Below, in pieces: positions 59,083 to 64,000 of a stretch of 64,000 bases of DNA. A model generated the notes under the pieces. It saw only the letters and a list, made by a program, of their open reading frames with translations. It was not told the DNA's origin and did no database searches. Source of the stretch: Acidimicrobiales bacterium (lineage in GTDB: Bacteria > Actinomycetota > Acidimicrobiia > Acidimicrobiales > Iamiaceae); NCBI GenBank assembly GCA_030448105.1, contig JAUJNP010000006.1, forward strand, positions 11,853-75,852, read 5' to 3'. A program made the position numbers and the translations under genes. Numbering within the stretch: position 1 is the stretch's first letter; each line of letters starts with the position of its first letter.

Positions 59083-59808
59083 GTGGGCTCCGCCCGCTGG
59101 TCCCGCATCGTGCTGAAGCTCTCCGGCGAAGCCTTCGCCGGCGGGGAGGGCCACGGCATCGACGGTGCCGTCGTGCGCCAGCTGGCCGGCGAGATCGTCG
59201 ACGCCCGCCGCGACCTGGAGGTCGACGTGGCCGTGGTGGTGGGGGGCGGCAACATCTGGCGGGGCATGGTGGGCGCCGGCGAAGGCATGGACCGGGCCCA
59301 GGCCGACCAGATGGGCATGCTCGCCACCGTCATCAACGCCCTTGCCCTCCAGGACACCCTCGAGCAGCTCGGCCAGCCCACCCGGGTGCAGACCGCAGTG
59401 CACATGGCCCAGATCGCCGAGCCCTACATCCGCCGCCGGGCCATCCGCCACCTGGAGAAGGGTCGGGTGGTGATCCTCGCCGGTGGGCTCGGAAGCCCCT
59501 TCTTCACCACCGACACCCCTGCCGCCCTGCGGGCCGCCGAGCTGTCCGCAGACGCGCTGCTGAAGGGCACCCACTCGGGGGTCGACGGCGTCTACACGGC
59601 CGACCCGAAGCTGGATCCGTCGGCCACCAAGCTCGACGAGGTCAGCTACCTCGACGTCATCAACCACGGGCTGAACGTGATGGATCCGACGTCGATCACC
59701 TTCTGCATGGACAACGCGCTGCCCATCGTCGTCTTCGACGCGCTGCACGCCGGCAACCTGCGCCGTGTCCTCGAGGGGGAGGACCGAGTCGGTACCCTGG
59801 TGCGATGA
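59083..59808 (+). CDS. pyrH: uridylate kinase
   Basis: 241 aa UMP kinase of the amino-acid-kinase fold: [69 protein letters not shown] and [18 protein letters not shown]. It supplies UDP for nucleotide and cell-wall synthesis. GTG start one base after tsf. The stop overlaps the frr ATG (ATGA). Confidence 0.96.
   Translation: MGSARWSRIVLKLSGEAFAGGEGHGIDGAVVRQLAGEIVDARRDLEVDVAVVVGGGNIWRGMVGAGEGMDRAQADQMGMLATVINALALQDTLEQLGQPTRVQTAVHMAQIAEPYIRRRAIRHLEKGRVVILAGGLGSPFFTTDTPAALRAAELSADALLKGTHSGVDGVYTADPKLDPSATKLDEVSYLDVINHGLNVMDPTSITFCMDNALPIVVFDALHAGNLRRVLEGEDRVGTLVR
59793..59798 (+). promoter_or_regulatory. -10 box (TACCCT) for leaderless frr
   Basis: TACCCT inside the end of pyrH ends six bases before the frr ATG at 59805, so frr may also be expressed from its own leaderless message. 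Confidence 0.5.
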
Positions 59809-60371
59809 CTGACCTGGCCAGGCTCGCCCTCGAGGAGGCAGGCGAGAAAATGGACCGGGCCGTCGCTCATGCCCGGACCGAGTTCGCCGGCGTGCGCACC
59901 GGGCGGGCGGCTCCCAGCCTGATCGAGAAGCTCATGGTCGACTACTACGGCGCCGAGGTGCCGCTCCAGCAGCTGGCCAACACGTCGGTGCCCGAAGCCC
60001 GCATGCTGGTGGTCAGCCCGTACGACAAGGCGTCGATGGGCGCCATCGAGAAGGCCATCCGCCACTCCGACCTCGGGCTCAACCCCAGCAACGACGGCCA
60101 CGTCATCCGCCTCACGTTCCCTCCGCTCACCGCCGAGCGCCGCAAGGACCTGGTACGCATGGTGAAGCAGATGGCCGAGGATGGCCGGGTGGCGGTGCGC
60201 AACGTGCGCCGGGCTGCCCGCCACGAGCTCGAAGCCCTCGAGCGTGACGGTGAGATGTCCGAGGACGAACAGCAGCGAGCCGAGAAGGACCTCGACAAGC
60301 TGACCCACGCCCACGAAGCCGAGATCGACCAGGCCCTCCAGCACAAGGAACAGGAGCTGCTCGAGGACTGA
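59805..60371 (+). CDS. frr: ribosome recycling factor
   Basis: 188 aa: three-helix bundle and beta domain of RRF, with [84 protein letters not shown] and [20 protein letters not shown]. With EF-G it splits post-termination ribosomes. Confidence 0.97.
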   Translation: MTDLARLALEEAGEKMDRAVAHARTEFAGVRTGRAAPSLIEKLMVDYYGAEVPLQQLANTSVPEARMLVVSPYDKASMGAIEKAIRHSDLGLNPSNDGHVIRLTFPPLTAERRKDLVRMVKQMAEDGRVAVRNVRRAARHELEALERDGEMSEDEQQRAEKDLDKLTHAHEAEIDQALQHKEQELLED

Positions 60372-60433
60372 CCCGCCCTGCCCGGGTGGGCCCCGGCTAC
60401 ACCGGGCACCGGCAACCCACGAGGAGAGCCACA

Positions 60434-62449
60434 GTGGACGAGACGTTCCCCCGACCCGACGACAAGCGGCCGGGCGACCCCAGTGAGGGCGTGCGCATCA
60501 TCGGCGCCGAAGAGGCGGCCGAGGCCATGGAGCGCGGAGACGTGGCCTCCCGCCGGGGCGACGACCTGCCCCGCTACGGCGACCGGCCCAAGCCGCCGCC
60601 GGTGGGACCCCGCCCCGCGCTGCGCTTCCCCCTGGTGGCCAGCGCTGACCCCACCACCATCGACAAGCCCCCGGTGCGCCCGGCCGGCGACATCGCCTTC
60701 GAGCCTCTCGCCGGCGTGGGTGAGCCTGGCCGAGGTCAGCGCTTCGACCCGACCCCCGATTCCGCCGATGGCGCCGAGCCGGTGCTGAGCGTGGTGGAAC
60801 CGGCCAGCCCCGAGCCCGAGCCCGACCTGTTGTCCGAGGCCTATGCCGATCCTCGGCTCGAGGCGGTGCCGGAGCCGCCAATGAGCGTGGCGCCACCGGG
60901 GGCGGTCGACCCCGAGTCCACGCTGGAGCTCGGCCCCCCCGACGCACCCCTCGACGACGCCTACGTCGACGCGGGGGCGGCGCCGGTGGCGTTGCCGCAT
61001 TGGAGCGACCCGCCCACCGGCGAGGTGCCCCAGGTGCTGGTGGCCGACGAGGAAGACGACCTCGACGCCTGGTCATCCTTCGCCACCAGCGCCCCCCGTT
61101 GGCGCGACCGCGAACCCGACTGGCAGGACGAGGGGTACCACGAGACCTTGGGCGAGGGCGAGGGTTGGCGGGTGGGCGCCATGGACGACTCGCGCCCCAC
61201 CCACGAGGAGATCTACTCCTTCTCCGAGCTCGACCGGGAGGTGCCCGAACCGGCCGAGCCCGAGGGGGCGGCGGCCGAGTTCGACTTCGACTTCGACGCC
61301 GCCGTCGACCGGCCCCACGACGGCCCCGACGAGTGGGACGAGGGGCTCGCCTACGACGAGGCCGCCTCTGCTGAGCGCGACAACGACCTCGAGGTCGGCC
61401 TCGACCATGACCTCGACCACGATCTGGACGACGACGTCGAGCCGGTGCCGGCACCCCGGCGGCGGCGGCGGCGAGGCGGGGCCCGGGCGGCTCGGCGCCG
61501 GCGGGCGCCCGCCCGCAAGGCGGTGGCCCAGTACGCCAGCGGCGCCAACCGTGGGTCCGGCACGGGCACCGGCGGGGGCAGCGGTGGCGGCGGCGGCGCC
61601 GGGCGCGGCGGGGGCCTCCCCGCCGGGCGCGAGCTCGTGCCCGCGGTCGCGGTAGGAGTGGGCCTCTTCGCCCTCGCCCTCCTGCTGTTCAAGCTCGGGC
61701 CCCGCTTCGCCATGGTGCTCGTGGTGGTGGTGCTGGGCCTCGCCGCCGCCGAGCTCTTCAACGCGGTGCGTCGCGCCGGCTACCAGCCGGCGGTGCTGCT
61801 CGGCCTGGTGGCGGCGGTGGCCTTCCCGCTGGCGGTCTACAACGCCGGGATCGAGGCCTACCCCATCGTCTTGGCGGTGACCGTGATGGCCGCCTTCGCC
61901 TGGTACCTGGTGGGCGCCAGCGGGCCCGAAGCCCGGGTGGTGGAGGGCATCGGCGCCACCCTTCTCGGCGTGGGCTGGGTGGGTGTGCTCGGCTCCTTCG
62001 CCGCCCTGCTGCTGGCCTCCCCCCACGGCGTGGGGATGCTCCTGGCGGCGGTGATCGCTACCGTGGCCTACGACGTCGGCGGCTACGTGATCGGGCGCAG
62101 CACCGGTAGCCGGCCGTTGTCCGACGCCAGCCCGAACAAGACGGTGGAGGGGCTGCTGGGTGGGATGGGCGGTGCCGTCCTCGCCACGGTGGTGGTCATC
62201 GGGCTCATCGGTGTGCACCCCTTCGACAGCCTCGGCGCCGCTTTGCTGGTGGGCCTGGCCGCCGCCCTCGCCGCACCCCTCGGTGACCTGAGCGAGTCGC
62301 TGGTCAAGCGCGACCTGGGGCTGAAGGACATGGGCTCGATCCTGCCCGGCCACGGCGGTGTGCTCGACCGCTTCGACGCCCTGCTGTTCGTCCTGCCGGC
62401 GGTGTACTTCACCGCCATGCTCTTCGAGCTCGGACCGTTCAACGGGTGA
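60434..62449 (+). CDS. cdsA: phosphatidate cytidylyltransferase with large acidic N-terminal region
   Basis: 671 aa, more than twice the usual 250-300. Residues 1-360 are low-complexity and strongly acidic (Asp/Glu/Pro/Ala), with short conserved-looking segments such as GVRIIGAEEAAEAMERGD and THEEIYSFSELDREV; a basic Arg stretch and a Gly-rich linker follow. The last 260 residues hold about eight membrane helices and the CDP-DAG synthase signature SLVKRDLGLKDMGSILPGHGGVLDRFDALLF. The enzyme makes CDP-diacylglycerol at the membrane. GTG 60434 follows GAGGAGA. Confidence 0.92.
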   Translation: MDETFPRPDDKRPGDPSEGVRIIGAEEAAEAMERGDVASRRGDDLPRYGDRPKPPPVGPRPALRFPLVASADPTTIDKPPVRPAGDIAFEPLAGVGEPGRGQRFDPTPDSADGAEPVLSVVEPASPEPEPDLLSEAYADPRLEAVPEPPMSVAPPGAVDPESTLELGPPDAPLDDAYVDAGAAPVALPHWSDPPTGEVPQVLVADEEDDLDAWSSFATSAPRWRDREPDWQDEGYHETLGEGEGWRVGAMDDSRPTHEEIYSFSELDREVPEPAEPEGAAAEFDFDFDAAVDRPHDGPDEWDEGLAYDEAASAERDNDLEVGLDHDLDHDLDDDVEPVPAPRRRRRRGGARAARRRRAPARKAVAQYASGANRGSGTGTGGGSGGGGGAGRGGGLPAGRELVPAVAVGVGLFALALLLFKLGPRFAMVLVVVVLGLAAAELFNAVRRAGYQPAVLLGLVAAVAFPLAVYNAGIEAYPIVLAVTVMAAFAWYLVGASGPEARVVEGIGATLLGVGWVGVLGSFAALLLASPHGVGMLLAAVIATVAYDVGGYVIGRSTGSRPLSDASPNKTVEGLLGGMGGAVLATVVVIGLIGVHPFDSLGAALLVGLAAALAAPLGDLSESLVKRDLGLKDMGSILPGHGGVLDRFDALLFVLPAVYFTAMLFELGPFNG

Positions 62450-62476
62450 GCCCGCGGATGCGGCGATGAGCGCCCC

Positions 62477-63637
62477 GTGACCCCCACGACGGTGGCGCTG
62501 GCCGGGTCGACCGGCTCCATCGGCACCCAGACGCTCGACGTGGTGCGGGCCGAGCCCGAGCGCTACCGGGTGGTGGGGCTCGGCGCCAGTGGACGCAACG
62601 TCGAAGCGCTCGTGGCCCAGGCGCAGGAGGTGCGTCCCGAGGTCGTGGCCGTCACCGACGCCACCCACATCGACGAGCTCAAGGCGCGGCTACCGGCATG
62701 TGAGCTGCGGGTGGGCGAGGACGGCCTGGCCAGCCTGGGGGCCGAGGCCGACGTGTGCGTGAACGGGGTGGTGGGCTTCGCCGGGCTCCACGTCACCCTC
62801 GCCGCCCTCGGCGCCGGGCGCCGCCTGGCCCTGGCCAACAAGGAGTCGCTGATCGCCGGCGGCCCCGTGGTGCAGCGGGCCCGTTCCACGCCCGGGGGCG
62901 AGATCGTGCCCGTCGACAGCGAGCACTGCGCGGTGCACCAGTGCCTGCGGGCCTCGGACCCCGCCGGCCCGGATCGGGTGGCCCGCATCGTGTTGACCGC
63001 CAGCGGGGGGCCGTTCCGGGGACGGTCCCGGGCCGAGCTGGCCGATGTCACGGTGGACGACGCCCTGGCCCACCCCACCTGGTCGATGGGGCCGAAGATC
63101 ACGGTGGACTCCTCCACGCTCATGAACAAGGGGCTGGAGGTCATCGAGGCCCACGAGCTGTTCGGCGTGGCCTACGACCGCATCGAGGTGGTGGTGCACC
63201 CCCAGTCGGTGGTGCACTCGATGGTGGAGTTCACCGACGGTGCCACCGTGGCCCAGCTCTCGATGCCCGACATGCGCCTGCCCATCGGCTACGCCCTGGC
63301 CTGGCCCGACCGCATCGCCACTCCGTTCGGGCGCATCGACTGGTCACAGCTCGACCGCCTCGACTTCGAGCCCCCCGACCACGAGGCGTTCCCGTGTCTC
63401 GGGCTGGCGTATGCCGCCGGCCGCCTCGGTGGCACCGTGCCGGCCTGGCTGAACGCGGCCAACGAGGTGGCGGTAGCCGCCTTCCTCGACGGCGCCCTGG
63501 CCTGGACCGGGATCCCCGACGTCCTCAACGCGGTCCTCGACCGGCATGATGGGACCCCACCCGAATCCGCCGAAGTGGTGATCGATGTCGACCGCCGGGC
63601 CCGCCAGGTCGCCCGCGACGAGATCGACCACCGCTGA
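62477..63637 (+). CDS. dxr: 1-deoxy-D-xylulose-5-phosphate reductoisomerase
   Basis: 386 aa, second enzyme of the MEP isoprenoid pathway. NADPH site VALAGSTGSIGTQTLDVV, ALANKESLIAGG, metal/substrate motif PVDSEHCAVHQCL, TASGGPFRG, HPTWSMGPKITVDSSTLMNKGLEVIEAHELF and LPIGYALAWPDR are all present. GTG start at 62477; followed by the site-2 protease gene as in most actinobacteria. Confidence 0.97.
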   Translation: MTPTTVALAGSTGSIGTQTLDVVRAEPERYRVVGLGASGRNVEALVAQAQEVRPEVVAVTDATHIDELKARLPACELRVGEDGLASLGAEADVCVNGVVGFAGLHVTLAALGAGRRLALANKESLIAGGPVVQRARSTPGGEIVPVDSEHCAVHQCLRASDPAGPDRVARIVLTASGGPFRGRSRAELADVTVDDALAHPTWSMGPKITVDSSTLMNKGLEVIEAHELFGVAYDRIEVVVHPQSVVHSMVEFTDGATVAQLSMPDMRLPIGYALAWPDRIATPFGRIDWSQLDRLDFEPPDHEAFPCLGLAYAAGRLGGTVPAWLNAANEVAVAAFLDGALAWTGIPDVLNAVLDRHDGTPPESAEVVIDVDRRARQVARDEIDHR

Positions 63638-63650
63638 ACGGGAGCCCGCC

Positions 63651-64000
63651 GTGACCGCCACCGAGTCGATCGCCCCCCGTCCCACCGAGCCCGAGCCGGC
63701 CCAGGGCGAGGCCGGGCCGAGCGAGGACGGCATGGGCACGGGGCAGTGGGTGCGCCTGGTCGTGCTCGTCGGCCTGCTCGTGCTGCTCACCGCCACCAGC
63801 GGCATCTGGGGCGTCGTGGTGGTGCTCGGGATCGTGGCCATGGTGTTCCTCCACGAGCTCGGCCACTTCATCGCCGCCAAGCGGGCGGGGATGATGGTCA
63901 CGGAGTTCTTCCTCGGCTTCGGCCCCCGCATCTGGTCGTTCCGGCGGGGCGAGACCGAGTACGGCCTCAAGGTGATCCCGGCCGGGGCCTACGTGAAGAT
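63651..64000 (+). CDS. rseP: RseP-type site-2 zinc metalloprotease (3' end outside window)
   Basis: The first 116 codons are present. A disordered Glu/Pro-rich start (1-26), two membrane helices, and the zinc motif VFLHELGHFIAAKRAGM followed by FFLGFGPRIWSFRRGETEYGLKVIPAGAYVK identify an intramembrane protease of the RseP/Rip1 family, which cuts anti-sigma factors within the membrane. The GTG at 63651 follows GGGAG. The PDZ domain and second active-site motif lie beyond the window. Confidence 0.93.
   Translation, partial: MTATESIAPRPTEPEPAQGEAGPSEDGMGTGQWVRLVVLVGLLVLLTATSGIWGVVVVLGIVAMVFLHELGHFIAAKRAGMMVTEFFLGFGPRIWSFRRGETEYGLKVIPAGAYVK

Overview
The window is one continuous stretch of a very GC-rich (roughly 70% or more by eye) actinobacterial chromosome, densely coding on both strands. 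There are no rRNA or tRNA genes, no CRISPR array and no recognisable transposase. The order rsmD-coaD-SepIVA-like-DUF177-rpmF-plsX-acpP-rnc-fpg-smc, then ftsY-ffh-rpsP-khpA-rimM-trmD-rplS-DUF2469-yraN, then comM-dprA-xerC-M23-rpsB-tsf-pyrH-frr-cdsA-dxr-rseP is the conserved core order of Actinomycetota. F420-type oxidoreductases, a MhuD-like haem monooxygenase, GTP-dependent PEPCK, a HspR-type (HAIR) operator and TAnnnT -10 boxes agree with that. An Acidimicrobiia-like lineage is my best guess, from overall feel rather than a marker tree.

Layout. 1-6.3 kb: tail of a Lys/Ala-repeat protein, a strong hairpin, exonuclease III, a hotdog thioesterase, a UvrD-like helicase, and small membrane and metal-related proteins. 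6.4-9.7 kb (minus): coupled operon of a galactokinase-like kinase, a GH1 glycosidase and an F420-type luciferase-like oxidoreductase. 9.8-16.8 kb: catabolic genes (hydrolase, CaiB/AMACR-type CoA enzyme, PIG-L deacetylase, maleylacetate-reductase-like enzyme), a secreted PI-PLC-like protein, a MhuD homologue, and a ferritin-like protein with a membrane partner. 16.9-20.0 kb (minus): RAM domain, hsp20, cold-shock-like protein with pckG, rpmB. 20.05-21.27 kb: a small insertion between rpmB and fakA, bounded by a direct repeat and holding a decayed VapBC pair and a VOC protein. 21.4-36.5 kb: fakA-like, recG, small enzymes, then the fatty-acid/ribosome/SMC core. 36.5-41.7 kb (minus): metallo-beta-lactamase-fold hydrolase, methyltransferase, and a MoxR-DUF58-VWA module. 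41.8-51.3 kb: two-component system, SRP pathway, and 30S/50S/tRNA-modification genes. 51.3-64 kb: crotonase, competence and recombination genes, translation factors, phospholipid and isoprenoid synthesis, ending inside a site-2 protease.

Two themes run through the window. First, expression layout: in at least eleven genes a TAnnnT box ends exactly six bases before the start codon, so the transcript should begin at the start codon itself (leaderless). Within operons genes are joined by ATGA, GTGA, TGATG and, in two cases, CTGA overlaps. Two divergent gene pairs have overlapping opposed -10 boxes. Second, three essential or housekeeping genes (rpmF, smc, dprA) are broken by single-base losses, mostly in G-runs. 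That looks more like consensus error in a draft or metagenomic assembly than biology. I did not find a convincing new multi-gene defence or biosynthetic system. The best novelty candidates are the leaderless and bidirectional promoter layout, a shared TTGACC-N4-GGTCAA operator, a 93-bp dispersed repeat, an Fpg-family protein lacking its catalytic N-terminal proline, and a hairpin that buries a ribosome-binding site.
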